A stretch of 64,000 nt of DNA, taken from NCBI RefSeq assembly GCF_007833215.1, contig NZ_CP042239.1:1984001-2048000 (forward strand), given 5' to 3'. A program made the translations under genes and the position numbers. Positions 28,273 to 37,143 of the stretch are shown piece after piece (position 1 is the first letter of the stretch; the number at the start of each line of letters is the position of its first letter). The notes beneath the pieces were generated by a model. The model was not told the DNA's origin, made no database searches, and was given only the letters and a program-made list of their open reading frames with translations. The DNA is from Sphingomonas suaedae (lineage in GTDB: Bacteria > Pseudomonadota > Alphaproteobacteria > Sphingomonadales > Sphingomonadaceae).

Positions 28273-28852
28273 TGCGCCGCAATGCCTTTGCGAGCTTTTC
28301 GAGATCCTGCGGCGTATCGATATCGATCAGTTCGCTGGGCGGAGCGACGACATGATGCCCGCGCCGCACCAGATCGCGCGCGCCCATGTCGCCGCGCGCC
28401 GCCAACAATGCCGGGATATGCGCCCGCCCGAACAAGGCGGGCGGACGGGGGATGACGCCGTCGCTCGACGCGACGATCGCATCATCGCCCTGGGCATGGT
28501 CGAGCAGTCGGTAGATATGCGTCGCGGTAACGCGCGGCATGTCGGCGAGCGCGATCAGCACGGCGTCCGGATCGCTCGCCTGCGCCGCCTCCACGCCCAG
28601 CCGAAGCGAACGTCCGAGGCCAGCGGCTGGGTCGTCGTTGGTGACGATCGTATAGCCGCAGCCGGTCAGGTCGAGCGCAGTATCGGCGACGACCGCGATC
28701 CGCGCGCAAAACGGCACCGCCTCCAGCGCCACCACCACGTGCAGCCCCAGCGGGCGCCCGAGATAGGGGATGGTCAGCTTGTCCGCCGCGCCGAAACGGC
28801 GCGAGCGCCCGGCGGCGAGCAGGATCAGCGCGGTGCGTTCAGCGGCGATCAT
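28265..28852 (-). CDS. MobA-like nucleotidyltransferase (molybdenum cofactor cytidylyl/guanylyltransferase type)
   Basis: 195 residues. The NTP-transferase motif ILLAAGRSRRFGAADKLTIP at the N-terminus and VLIALADMPRVTATHI in the middle match MocA/MobA-like enzymes that attach CMP or GMP to molybdopterin. The start at 28852 (MIAAERTALILLAAGRS) is chosen over the longer frame because it is the family N-terminus; it overlaps xdhC by 14 bases. Pairing with XdhC points to the MocA branch that serves xanthine-dehydrogenase-type enzymes. Confidence 0.88.
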   Translation of the reverse strand: MIAAERTALILLAAGRSRRFGAADKLTIPYLGRPLGLHVVVALEAVPFCARIAVVADTALDLTGCGYTIVTNDDPAAGLGRSLRLGVEAAQASDPDAVLIALADMPRVTATHIYRLLDHAQGDDAIVASSDGVIPRPPALFGRAHIPALLAARGDMGARDLVRRGHHVVAPPSELIDIDTPQDLEKLAKALRRNG

Positions 28853-29756
28853 GGAGCGCTCGCACCATGCCCGCCGCGATCGAAAGGGCGATTTCCGCCG
28901 GGCCGATCGCACCGATATCGAGTCCCGCCGGCCCTTCGACCCGGTCGACCAGTTCCGTGCCGAGCCCCGCTGCCGCCAGTCGCTCACGCCGCGCGGCATG
29001 GCTCTTGCGCGATCCCAGCGCGGCGACATAGCCCGCCCCGCCGCGCAGCGCGGCAATCAACGCGGGATCGTCGATCTTGGGATCGTGGCTCAGCGTCACC
29101 ACTGCGGTCGCGGCATCAGGCCGCAGCGCTTCGATTGCTTCGTCCGGCCAGCGATCGTCCAGCGCGACATCGGGGAAGCGCTCCGCCGTCAGAAAGCGTC
29201 CGCGCGGGTCGATCACAACGGTCGCGATGCCAAGTTCGCGCGCAAGGCCCGCGAGCACCTGCGCGATCTGCACCGCGCCGACGATCAGCAACCGGCGCGG
29301 CGGCTCGTAGCGGTTGATGAAGGCGTCGGGCAGCGGGTCAATGCTGCTGCGCCCGCTCGTCAGGTCGGTCGCCACGTCCAGCGCCCTGCCCTCGCCGCGT
29401 GCCGCCGCGATCGCATCGAACAGCGCCGGGTCAAACCCGTCCGCCGAGACCGGCTGGACCATCACCTCGATCTCGCCACCGCATGGCAGGCCGACCTCCC
29501 ATGCTGCGGCATCGGCGACGCCATAGCGGCGCAGCGCGAAGGGCGCGCCGCCGATCACCTCCGCCGCGACCGCCATGATGTCGGCCTCGACGCAGCCGCC
29601 CGACACCGATCCCTCGAACCGGCCATCTTCATGGACGAGCAAATGGCTGCCACGCGGGCGCGGGGCCGATCCCCAGGTCGACACCACCGTTGCCAGCGCC
29701 ATCCGCGCCCCGGCCCAGGTTCGCGCGGCCGCGATCACGCTGTCGTTATCCGCCAT
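28839..29756 (-). CDS. XdhC/CoxI family maturation protein
   Basis: 305 residues. The N-terminal XdhC_CoxI domain has TVVSTWGSAPRPRGSHLLVH and FEGSVSGGCVEADIM. The C-terminal Rossmann-like domain starts PPRRLLIVGAVQIAQVLAGL. These proteins bind molybdenum cofactor and insert it, often sulfurated, into xanthine dehydrogenase or CO-dehydrogenase-type enzymes. It overlaps the MobA-like gene by 14 bases. The client molybdenum hydroxylase subunits are not in the window. Confidence 0.92.
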   Translation of the reverse strand: MADNDSVIAAARTWAGARMALATVVSTWGSAPRPRGSHLLVHEDGRFEGSVSGGCVEADIMAVAAEVIGGAPFALRRYGVADAAAWEVGLPCGGEIEVMVQPVSADGFDPALFDAIAAARGEGRALDVATDLTSGRSSIDPLPDAFINRYEPPRRLLIVGAVQIAQVLAGLARELGIATVVIDPRGRFLTAERFPDVALDDRWPDEAIEALRPDAATAVVTLSHDPKIDDPALIAALRGGAGYVAALGSRKSHAARRERLAAAGLGTELVDRVEGPAGLDIGAIGPAEIALSIAAGMVRALHDRR

Positions 29757-29818
29757 GGTGCCTCGCTACTGTCATCCGAATCACCTAGCGGCCTGAGATA
29801 CTTGGAGGAGATAGGACG

Positions 29819-30883
29819 ATGACGGGGATGTTGCGAGCCACGCTGGCGCTGGCCATGATCGCGGTACCCGCCATCGCAAAGGAGGCCGTCATCTCGTCCA
29901 AGCCCATCATCATCGCGCATCGCGGTGCCAGCGGGGAGCGGCCCGAACATACGCTCGCCGCCTATCAACGCGCCATCGACCAGGGGGCGGACTTCATCGA
30001 ACCCGATCTGGTGATGACCAAAGACGGCCAACTGGTCGCGCGGCACGAGAATGACATCAGCGGCACCACCGATGTCGCGACCCGCAAGGAATTCGCCGAT
30101 CGCAAGCGCAAAAAGCGGATCGACGGCGTCGACTACAAGGGCTGGTTCACCGAGGATTTTACGCTCGCCGAGCTCAAGACGCTGCGCGCCAAGGAGCGGC
30201 TGCCGCTGCTGCGCCGGGGCAATAGCAAGTTTGACGGGCAATATGACGTGCCGACGCTGCGCGAGATCATCACGCTGGCGAAAGAGGCATCGGCAAAGAC
30301 CGGGCGGACGATCGGCATCTACCCCGAGACCAAACATCCCAGCTATTTCGCCAGCATCGGCCTGCCGATGGAGGCGCTGCTGGTCGCGGAGTTGAAGGCG
30401 GCAGGCTGGGACCGCGCCGACGCGCCGGTGTTCATCCAATCGTTCGAGGTGAACAATCTGAAGGCGTTGAAACAGCTGACTCAAGTGCCTCTGATCCAGT
30501 TGATGGCGGCCGAGGGCGGCCCGGCGGACAAGGCGCAGCCGAGCTACGAGGCGATGGCGACGCCCGAGGGGCTGAAGGCGATCGCCACCTATGCCGCCGG
30601 GATCGGCCCGCAAAAGGACATGGTCGTGGCGAATGACGGCACCGTCACCGCGCTGGTCGCCGATGCGCACGCCGCAGGTCTGAAGGTCCACCCCTGGACC
30701 TTCCGTGCCGAGAATTACTTTCTGCCCTCCGGCCTGCGCAGGGGGATAAACCCGGCGGGGCATGGCGATATGGCCGCAGAAATTGCGCGCTTCCTGGATG
30801 CGGGTGTGGATGGTTTATTCACCGATTACCCTTATCTGGGAGTCGAGGCACGCAACCGGCATTCCCGCCGCCCGGCCGAATGA
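29819..30883 (+). CDS. Glycerophosphodiester phosphodiesterase (secreted, GlpQ type)
   Basis: 354 residues. A signal peptide, MTGMLRATLALAMIAVPAIA, is followed by the catalytic block IIIAHRGASGERPEHTLAAY and the metal-binding FIEPDLVMTKDGQLVARHEN. This is the GlpQ-like GDPD TIM barrel, which releases glycerol 3-phosphate from deacylated phospholipids in the periplasm. GGAGGAGATAGG precedes the ATG. Length (about 350) matches secreted GlpQ. Its TGA overlaps an ATG that leads into the small lipoprotein gene. Confidence 0.94.
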   Translation: MTGMLRATLALAMIAVPAIAKEAVISSKPIIIAHRGASGERPEHTLAAYQRAIDQGADFIEPDLVMTKDGQLVARHENDISGTTDVATRKEFADRKRKKRIDGVDYKGWFTEDFTLAELKTLRAKERLPLLRRGNSKFDGQYDVPTLREIITLAKEASAKTGRTIGIYPETKHPSYFASIGLPMEALLVAELKAAGWDRADAPVFIQSFEVNNLKALKQLTQVPLIQLMAAEGGPADKAQPSYEAMATPEGLKAIATYAAGIGPQKDMVVANDGTVTALVADAHAAGLKVHPWTFRAENYFLPSGLRRGINPAGHGDMAAEIARFLDAGVDGLFTDYPYLGVEARNRHSRRPAE

Positions 30884-30894
30884 GGAACCGCGCG

Positions 30895-31146
30895 ATGCGC
30901 AAGAGCTTGATTGTTGCCGTTGCGGTTCTGCCGCTGCTGTCGGGCGGCTGCGTCGCCAAGACCGCGTTCGATGTCGTGACCGCGCCGGTCAAGGTGGCGG
31001 GCAAGGCTGCCGACTGGGCGACCACCAGCCAGGACGAGGCCGACCGCAATTACGGTCGCAAGATGCGCGAGAAAGAGGCCAAGGAAGGCCGCGAGCGCAA
31101 GAAGCGCGACGAAAAGTGCCGGAAGAACCCCGACGACTGCGATTGA
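30895..31146 (+). CDS. Small putative lipoprotein with a charged C-terminal tail
   Basis: 83 residues. The N-terminus MRKSLIVAVAVLPLLSGGC is a lipoprotein signal with the Cys at about residue 19. The mature part has a short KTAFDVVTAPVKVAGKAA segment and then a Lys/Glu/Arg-rich helix (residues 45-75). The start at 30895 is preferred over the ATG at 30880 because GAGGAA lies at a good distance. I do not recognise the family. It is coupled to the upstream phosphodiesterase. Confidence 0.72.
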   Translation: MRKSLIVAVAVLPLLSGGCVAKTAFDVVTAPVKVAGKAADWATTSQDEADRNYGRKMREKEAKEGRERKKRDEKCRKNPDDCD

Positions 31147-31164
31147 GGCGTCCCGTAACCAACG

Positions 31165-31253
31165 CCCGTTTGCCCTGAGCCTGTCGAAGGGCCGCGTGCT
31201 ACGCCAGTTTGTGAGCGGAGGGATCGTGCTTCGACAAGCTCAGCACAAACGGG
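31165..31253. repeat. Inverted-repeat pair of the CTGAGC-TGTCGAAG intergenic family
   Basis: Two 25-base arms (31165-31189 and 31229-31253) are inverted copies with about three mismatches, sharing the core CTGAGC(C/T)TGTCGAAG. They flank a 39-base centre and lie between two convergent genes. This sequence type is a very common intergenic repeat in sphingomonad genomes, from general knowledge, and may act as a bidirectional terminator. Confidence 0.75.
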
Positions 31254-31268
31254 TTTCGGGGACGACCC

Positions 31269-31991
31269 TTAGATCGACGCCGAACGCCCCAATGTCTGCG
31301 CGATCGCCCGCAGCACTTCAGGTTTCATCTGCACCCATAAATGGCTGGAATCGACCTCGACCGACCGCGCGGTTTCGCAGTCGGGCTCGCGGCAGATCGC
31401 CCCATTGACCAGCCCGTCGCTCGCGCTCCAGATCGCGGTCGCGGGGACCGGCAGCGGCGACGAGGCTTCTTCCAGCATCGCGCGCACCGCGGGGTCGTCG
31501 GCGCGCTGGCCGCTGACCAGCTCGAACACCCGCCACACATTGGTCGCGCTAGGCAGGCCCGCAAAGGGCGAGCTGACGGTAATCACCTCCCGCACTAGTT
31601 CGGGCCGCCGATGCGCCGCGATCCGCGCCATGATTCCGCCCAGCGAAACCCCGACCAACGTCACCTTCTCGCCAGTCTCGTCATGCACCTGGGCGATCCG
31701 GTCGAACAAGCGCTCGCCCTCCGCCCCGATCGCGCGCGCGCCGAAATTGCGGCCGAGCGCCCAAGGGTAAGCGCGATAGCCCAGCGCATCGAGATAGCGG
31801 CGCATCACGATGTTGCTCAGGTCGCTGTTGACCAGCCCCGGCAGCGTCAGCACGGGCCGCCCGTCGCCGCGCGGCTCGGCCAGCAACTCCTTCCACGCAA
31901 ACGGCAGCGAACCGAGCGTCAACGCGGCGCGGGGCCATTCGGCGAGCAGCGCCGATGCCGGTGGGGCCTTTGCGTTCGGATTGACTGCCAT
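31269..31991 (-). CDS. Alpha/beta hydrolase (lipase/esterase-like)
   Basis: 240 residues. The nucleophile elbow is LVGVSLGGIMARIAAHR (Ser at about residue 115). The likely acid is Asp in WSASDGLVNGAICRE and the likely base is His in VDSSHLWVQMKP. The early motif VLTLPGLVNSDLSNIVMRRY corresponds to the oxyanion region. There is no signal peptide, so it is probably cytoplasmic. It may be related to PGAP1-like or triacylglycerol-lipase-like hydrolases, but the substrate is unknown. It is divergent from phhA across a 139-base spacer. Confidence 0.85.
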   Translation of the reverse strand: MAVNPNAKAPPASALLAEWPRAALTLGSLPFAWKELLAEPRGDGRPVLTLPGLVNSDLSNIVMRRYLDALGYRAYPWALGRNFGARAIGAEGERLFDRIAQVHDETGEKVTLVGVSLGGIMARIAAHRRPELVREVITVSSPFAGLPSATNVWRVFELVSGQRADDPAVRAMLEEASSPLPVPATAIWSASDGLVNGAICREPDCETARSVEVDSSHLWVQMKPEVLRAIAQTLGRSASI

Positions 31992-32130
31992 GACATCCCT
32001 CCTGAATCCGAGATGGGGGCCCGGTCGGGTTTGTCATCCCCACTGCGCCGACGATGCGCCGAAATGGGGGTCGCGCACTTCGGCAATCCCCTCAGTTCCG
32101 CGCACTGCGCCTCCATGCTATGGTACCCGC

Positions 32131-33003
32131 ATGATGAGTGATACCCATGTTCTTGAACGCCCGCCGGAAGGCGCGGGTACCGATTGGACCGTCCCCCAGA
32201 ATTGGGACGCCTTCACGCGTGAAGAGCACGCAGTATGGGACACGCTGTACGAACGACAGATCAGGCTGCTCCCCGGTCGCGCGTCAAAGGCGTATCTGCG
32301 CGGGCTCGATCTGCTCAAACTGTCCGAGAGCGGAATTCCCAATTTCGAGGAACTGTCTGAACGGCTGATGAAGCTGACCGGGTGGCAGGTCGTGGCGGTG
32401 CCGGGGCTGGTGCCGGACGATGTGTTCTTCGATCACATGGCGAACCGCCGCTTCGTTGCGGGCAATTTCATCCGCCGCGCCGACCAGCTCGATTATCTGC
32501 AGGAGCCGGACGTCTTCCACGACGTGTTCGGTCATGTGCCCCTGCTCGCCGACCCGGTGTTCGCAGACTATATGGAGGCCTATGGTCGCGGCGGTCTGCG
32601 CGCGCTCGAACATGGCGCGCTCAAGCAACTCTCTCGCCTCTACTGGTACACGGTCGAGTTCGGGTTGATCGAGGAGGATGACGGTCTGCGCATCTATGGC
32701 GCGGGGATCGTGTCCAGCTTCGGGGAGAGCCGCTTCGCGCTCGACAGCGACAGCCCCAACCGGATCGGCTTCGATCTGAAGCGCGTCATGCGCACCAACT
32801 ACCGCATCGACGATTTCCAGCAGAATTACTTCGTCATCCCCAGCTTCGACGAGCTGCTGCGGGTGACGATCGAGACCGACTTCGCACCGCTCTATGACGA
32901 GATCCTGGCTCAGCCGGATATTGCCATCGCCGCGATCGAGCCGGGCGACCGGGTGATCACGCTGGGGACGCAGGACTATGCGCGGGGGCGGGACGCGGCC
33001 TGA
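32131..33003 (+). CDS. phhA: Phenylalanine 4-monooxygenase
   Basis: 290 residues, the single-domain bacterial form; hydroxylates phenylalanine to tyrosine using pterin and non-haem iron. The iron ligands are His130 and His135 in DVFHDVFGHVPLL and Glu176 in YWYTVEFGLIEED; the 5- and 41-residue spacings match the Chromobacterium enzyme. The start is the ATG at 32131 (with a second ATG at 32134). It feeds tyrosine into the hppD-hmgA route encoded 27 kb upstream. No pterin dehydratase gene (phhB) is adjacent. Confidence 0.95.
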   Translation: MMSDTHVLERPPEGAGTDWTVPQNWDAFTREEHAVWDTLYERQIRLLPGRASKAYLRGLDLLKLSESGIPNFEELSERLMKLTGWQVVAVPGLVPDDVFFDHMANRRFVAGNFIRRADQLDYLQEPDVFHDVFGHVPLLADPVFADYMEAYGRGGLRALEHGALKQLSRLYWYTVEFGLIEEDDGLRIYGAGIVSSFGESRFALDSDSPNRIGFDLKRVMRTNYRIDDFQQNYFVIPSFDELLRVTIETDFAPLYDEILAQPDIAIAAIEPGDRVITLGTQDYARGRDAA

Positions 33004-33016
33004 ATTACCGCCACAG

Positions 33017-33123
33017 CGTCATCCCCGCGGAAGCGGGGACCCATCTTCTTTGCTTTCCACCAACCTACCGGTGCGGTATGCCATGCGTCCGGGAGATGGG
33101 TCCCCGCTTTCGCGGGGATGACG
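33017..33123. repeat. 30-base inverted repeat between phhA and prmA
   Basis: Arms at 33017-33046 and 33094-33123 are inverted copies of a 30-base unit with one mismatch, each containing its own hairpin (CCCCGCGGAAGCGGGG and CCCCGCTTTCGCGGGG). It lies between convergent genes. This CATCCCCGC...GCGGGGACCC unit is another intergenic repeat family, with possible terminator function. Confidence 0.8.
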
Positions 33124-33150
33124 GAAAGAGGCAGAAAGAGGCAGATGCCT

Positions 33151-34128
33151 TCACCAGCTCCCGAACCCCGGCGCGAGCCCCTGCCCGTCCGGCCCCGGCC
33201 GCGTCGTGCGGTCCCAGCCGTAACGCGTCCGCTTGCGCAGCCGCAGCGTCGGCCAGTCGCCCATCGGGGTCTTGCCCGCCAGGCGCAGGCCGTGGCGACG
33301 GTACGCGCCGGCCACGCGCTCGGCCTGGGTCTCCAGCAAGCCCGCAAGGATCAGCGTCCCGCCCTCGGCCAGCACCGCGCTGATGCTGGGTGCAAGTTCG
33401 ATCAGCGGCCCGGCGAGAACGTTGGCGATCACCAGGTCATAAGGCGCGCGGCCGATCAGCAGCGGGTGCTCCAGCCCCGCTGCGGCTGCCAAAGCGAGTT
33501 GCCCCTGCATCACCCCCAGCGTCACGCCGTTGATCCCGGCATTCTCCGCCGTCACCTCGACCGACACCGGATCGATGTCCGACGCGGTCGCATAGGCGCG
33601 CGGCCACAAATGCATCGCGGCAAAGGCGAGCAGGCCGGTGCCGGTGCCGATATCAATGAGGTTATCGACCCGCTCGCCCCGCACCCGCATCGCGTCGAGC
33701 GTCCGCAGACACCCGGCGGTGGTCTCATGCGTACCCGTGCCGAATGCCCGGCTCGCCTCGATCTGGAAGGTCCTGGCGCCCGGCGGCACATCGCCCCGAT
33801 TGGTCGAAGTGTGGATATAGAAGCGCCCGGCATGGACCGGCGCGATCCCCTGCTGGCTCAGCGTCACCCAGTCCTCGTCGGGGATCTGTTCGATCACCTC
33901 CTTGGCCTTCACCGCGCTGGGCACCAGCGCACGTACCGCAGCGATCTCCTCCTTGCCCGGCTTCGCCTCGAAATAGGCCTCAAGCTGCCAGGCGAGCGGA
34001 TCGTCGGGGACCGTCTCGCTGGTCAACAGGACGGGCGCGGGGTCGATCCCCAACAGCTCGGCCCCCTCGAAATCGATCGCTTCGGCTTCGTCGCGGGTGC
34101 ACGGCAGGGTCAGTTTCCAGCTCGTCAT
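33151..34128 (-). CDS. prmA: Ribosomal protein L11 methyltransferase
   Basis: 325 residues; S-adenosylmethionine-dependent methylation of ribosomal protein L11. The SAM-binding motif is NLIDIGTGTGLLAFAAMHLW and the post-I region is ATASDIDPVSVEVTAENA. The upstream FGTGTHETTAGCLRTLD is typical of PrmA. The YDLVIANVLAGPLIELAP motif (NxLA/NPPY-like) completes the site. The start at 34128 (MTSWKLTLPC) overlaps the beta-lactamase stop by 4 bases. It is the last gene of an overlapping three-gene run. Confidence 0.95.
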   Translation of the reverse strand: MTSWKLTLPCTRDEAEAIDFEGAELLGIDPAPVLLTSETVPDDPLAWQLEAYFEAKPGKEEIAAVRALVPSAVKAKEVIEQIPDEDWVTLSQQGIAPVHAGRFYIHTSTNRGDVPPGARTFQIEASRAFGTGTHETTAGCLRTLDAMRVRGERVDNLIDIGTGTGLLAFAAMHLWPRAYATASDIDPVSVEVTAENAGINGVTLGVMQGQLALAAAAGLEHPLLIGRAPYDLVIANVLAGPLIELAPSISAVLAEGGTLILAGLLETQAERVAGAYRRHGLRLAGKTPMGDWPTLRLRKRTRYGWDRTTRPGPDGQGLAPGFGSW

Positions 34129-35024
34129 CGGGCTTTTTCCTTCGCCAGCCGGGCATCGAGACGCGCGCGTCCTGCGGCGGCGTAGCGGGCGCAGGCATTC
34201 GCATCGACCAGCGGCGCAGCGCCCACGAGTCGCGCGTGAAAGTCGCTCGCGCCGGGATGCGGAGTGATGAGGATGTCGCAATCGAGCGCCGCGAGCCGAT
34301 CAAGCCCCGCGCGAAAGGCGGCGACATAGGCGGGATGGTCGGAGAAACGATAGCTGTCGTTCGACAGCGCGCTGATGCTGTCGGCATAGACGATGCTGCG
34401 GCACTCCGCGCCATCGCAGCTGCGCCACGACCAGCTGGTCGATCCCGGCGTGTGGCCCGGCGTCGCATGGACCGTGAGCGCGAGCGGGCCGAGACGCACC
34501 ACTTCGCCGTCCGCGACGATGCCATCGACGCGCGCGCCGGGAAACTTGGGGTTGAGACCGAGTTGAGGATCGTCCGCCGCCGCCTCGCCGCTTTCCAGTG
34601 CGGCGCGCGCGGGGGCGCGGGCAAGCAGCCGGGCTCCGGTCATCCGCTGGAGAGCGCCGATCCCGCCGGCATGGTCGAGATGCTCATGGCCGTTGAGGAT
34701 GGTCTTCACGTCGGACAGCTTGAACCCCAGGCGCTCGATATTGCGTGCGATGCCCGGCGCCGCATCGTCGGTCGCGGCATCGATCAGGACATGGCCCGCA
34801 TCGGAGGTGACCAGCAACGCGACGATGCCGCAGGTGCCGACCTGCCACACATTGGCAAAAACCTGCACCGGCGGCGCGCCATCGCTCCACCCGTCGCGAC
34901 CCTTGCACTGCGCGACATGGTCCTTGCCGGATACACTACCGGCAGGCGCGATCGCCTGCGGAGTCGGCGCCGACGCGGCGCACCCACCGAGCAGCGCGGC
35001 AAGCAATGCCGCCTTAACGGACAT
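34125..35024 (-). CDS. Subclass B3 metallo-beta-lactamase-type hydrolase
   Basis: 299 residues. A lipoprotein-like signal, MSVKAALLAALLGGC, is followed by the B3 landmarks VFANVWQVGTCGIVALLVTS. The zinc site is His113-Glu-His115-Leu-Asp117-His118 (HxHxDH), His191 in TPGHTPGSTSW and His256 in LITPHPGASD; no Zn2 Cys is present, as expected for B3. DSISALSNDSYRF is also B3-typical. The family hydrolyses penicillins to carbapenems, though some members are other hydrolases. It overlaps an SDR gene by 11 bases and prmA by 4. Confidence 0.9.
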   Translation of the reverse strand: MSVKAALLAALLGGCAASAPTPQAIAPAGSVSGKDHVAQCKGRDGWSDGAPPVQVFANVWQVGTCGIVALLVTSDAGHVLIDAATDDAAPGIARNIERLGFKLSDVKTILNGHEHLDHAGGIGALQRMTGARLLARAPARAALESGEAAADDPQLGLNPKFPGARVDGIVADGEVVRLGPLALTVHATPGHTPGSTSWSWRSCDGAECRSIVYADSISALSNDSYRFSDHPAYVAAFRAGLDRLAALDCDILITPHPGASDFHARLVGAAPLVDANACARYAAAGRARLDARLAKEKAR

Positions 35025-35715
35025 AGCTCGCCCCGTTCACATCGAGCACCGCGCCGGTCATCGACGCGGGCGCCTCCAGCGCGCAGAAGCGGGCCATTGT
35101 CGCGACCTCATCGGGCATAGCGACGCGGCCGAGTGGGATATCGGCGAGCAACTTGTCGCCCCCGCGGCTGGCCAGATACTCGTCCGCCATGCCGGTCATG
35201 GTGAAGCCGGGGCAGATGGCAAAGGCGAGAATAGTCTCGCGCGCATAGCCGCGCGCGATGCTCTTGGTCATGCCGATCATGCCCGCCTTGGATGCGGCAT
35301 AATGCCAGTGAGCGGGCGAGTCGCCGCGATAGGCGGCGCGGCTGGCGATATTGACCAGACGCCCGCCCTCTCCTCTTTCTCGCCAGTGACGCACCGCGAA
35401 CCGGCTCAGCTGCGCCGAAGCCGTGAGATTGACCTGCATCGTCCGCTCCCACGCGGCGAGCCAGGCATCGTCATCCAGGTCGATCGGAGCCGCCTCGAAC
35501 ACTCCGGCATTGTTGATCAGCACATCGATCCGCCCGTCGAGTTGGTCGAGCGCCGCCTGCCACAATGCGGCGGGGGCGCCGGGGTCGGTGAAGTCGGCGG
35601 GAATACCGCTCTGCGTCCCCTGCCCCACCGCGCGCACATCGTCCGAACCGAAGGCGCCAAGGATCGCCGCGCCGATGCCCCGGCTGGCGCCGGTCACTAG
35701 AATATGGATCGTCAT
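35014..35715 (-). CDS. Short-chain dehydrogenase/reductase
   Basis: 233 residues, classical SDR. The cofactor motif is ILVTGASRGIGAAILGAFG, the NNAG motif is VLINNAGVFEAAP, and the active site contains NIASRAA and YAASKAGMIGM (YxxxK). The substrate is unknown. The gene is first in the SDR, beta-lactamase, prmA run; its end overlaps the beta-lactamase start by 11 bases, so expression is coupled, but no metabolic link is evident. Confidence 0.92.
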   Translation of the reverse strand: MTIHILVTGASRGIGAAILGAFGSDDVRAVGQGTQSGIPADFTDPGAPAALWQAALDQLDGRIDVLINNAGVFEAAPIDLDDDAWLAAWERTMQVNLTASAQLSRFAVRHWRERGEGGRLVNIASRAAYRGDSPAHWHYAASKAGMIGMTKSIARGYARETILAFAICPGFTMTGMADEYLASRGGDKLLADIPLGRVAMPDEVATMARFCALEAPASMTGAVLDVNGASYVR

Positions 35716-35766
35716 ACGGACCGACTAGAAGGTCGGCCCGCATCCGTCACCCCATCAACGCCAAGA

Positions 35767-37131
35767 TCACGCCGCGACAGAGGCCGAGAAGCTGCCCGCG
35801 GCGTCGCTCAGCTTGCCCAGCCGCTGGTCGATCTCGCCAAACGCGGTTTCCAGTGTCTCGATCTCGTCCGCCACAGCGGCGCTGTCCTCGCGGATCGCAC
35901 CGATCGTCGCGGACATCGAGTCGGCGGCGAGCGCGGTTTCGTCCACCGCTGCAGTGATCGCGGTCACGGTCTGCGACTGCGTCTCCATCGCCTCGCGGAT
36001 CCGGTCCGCGCTGGCCTGCACCTCCTCCACCGTCGATCGGATCGACGCGTTCGTCGTCACAGTCTCCTGGGTCGCGGACTGGATCGCGGCGATCTTGGCG
36101 GCGATGTCGTCGGTCGCGCGCGCGGTCTGGTTGGCCAGGGACTTTACCTCCTGCGCCACCACCGCGAAGCCGCGCCCCGCATCGCCCGCCCGCGCCGCCT
36201 CGATCGTCGCGTTCAGCGCCAGCAAATTGGTCTGTCCGGCAATGTCACGGATCAGGCCCAGGATCGATTCGATCGACTTGGCATGATCGGAAAGGGTGCC
36301 GCTCATCGCCACCGCCGCGTCTGCCTGGGCCGAGGCGCGCGTCGCGACATCGGCGGCGACCTCGACTTCGGCTCGTGCATCCTCGATCGCGCGAATGAGA
36401 CCGGCAGCGGTATATGCGGCCTCTCGCATCGCCACCGCCGATTGTTCGGCGGCCGCCGCAACCTCATGGGTCTTGCCGAGCATTCCGCGCGCCGATCCGG
36501 CGGCGCCGCGCGCCTGCTCGCGCACTTTGGTGCCCAGCGCGTTGGTCACGTCGATCGTCCCGGCAATGTCCGCGCGGAACTGGTCGGAGCGCGCCTTGCG
36601 CTCATTTCGGGCAAGCTGCGCATCGCGGGCGCCCAGCTGCGACGCCATGAAATCGGCCTCAAGCATCGCCATCCTTGTGGCCACGTCGCTCAGTCGGCGA
36701 AAGGTCTGAACATCGTCGGACAGACGGTCGCCCAGCAATTCGAACGTGCGGGTATGCGCAAAGGCGAAGGCCGAGAGCAGCGCCGGGAGCGGAATTCGCG
36801 CGCGATGCGCATCCTCGGCGTGTTTTGCCGCCATCTCGACCCATTCGGTATCGAATGGGCGAGCATATTTCGCGCGCGTATAGCGGGTGCTCAGCGCGAG
36901 TTGTTCGTCGAGCCGTGCGCCGACAAAAAACCCGCGGACATGTGCGGTCGCGGGAAGCGCCAGATAATGGTCCCAGAAGGCACGGCCGATGGTCTCGCAG
37001 TCGGCGTCGATCAGCTCGGTGATCCGTGCACATCCCTCGGCGATCGCACCGTCCCAATCATAATCGCGGATACGCTCGGCAATGGGGCGACTGTCGCCGC
37101 TCCATTGCCCGAGCTCCTTCGCTCCGGCCAT
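35767..37131 (-). CDS. Soluble methyl-accepting chemotaxis protein with globin-like sensor domain (1)
   Basis: 454 residues with no membrane helix. Residues about 20-165 form an all-helical domain consistent with a protoglobin sensor; His109 in [17 protein letters not shown] is a candidate proximal haem ligand. Residues about 200-450 form the MCP coiled coil with the canonical hairpin tip [20 protein letters not shown] and [20 protein letters not shown]. There is no HAMP domain. A globin-coupled chemoreceptor would sense oxygen or another gas in the cytoplasm. It is 12 bases downstream of a paralogue; no che genes are nearby. Confidence 0.82.
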   Translation of the reverse strand: MAGAKELGQWSGDSRPIAERIRDYDWDGAIAEGCARITELIDADCETIGRAFWDHYLALPATAHVRGFFVGARLDEQLALSTRYTRAKYARPFDTEWVEMAAKHAEDAHRARIPLPALLSAFAFAHTRTFELLGDRLSDDVQTFRRLSDVATRMAMLEADFMASQLGARDAQLARNERKARSDQFRADIAGTIDVTNALGTKVREQARGAAGSARGMLGKTHEVAAAAEQSAVAMREAAYTAAGLIRAIEDARAEVEVAADVATRASAQADAAVAMSGTLSDHAKSIESILGLIRDIAGQTNLLALNATIEAARAGDAGRGFAVVAQEVKSLANQTARATDDIAAKIAAIQSATQETVTTNASIRSTVEEVQASADRIREAMETQSQTVTAITAAVDETALAADSMSATIGAIREDSAAVADEIETLETAFGEIDQRLGKLSDAAGSFSASVAA

Positions 37132-37143
37132 CGATCCCCTCCA

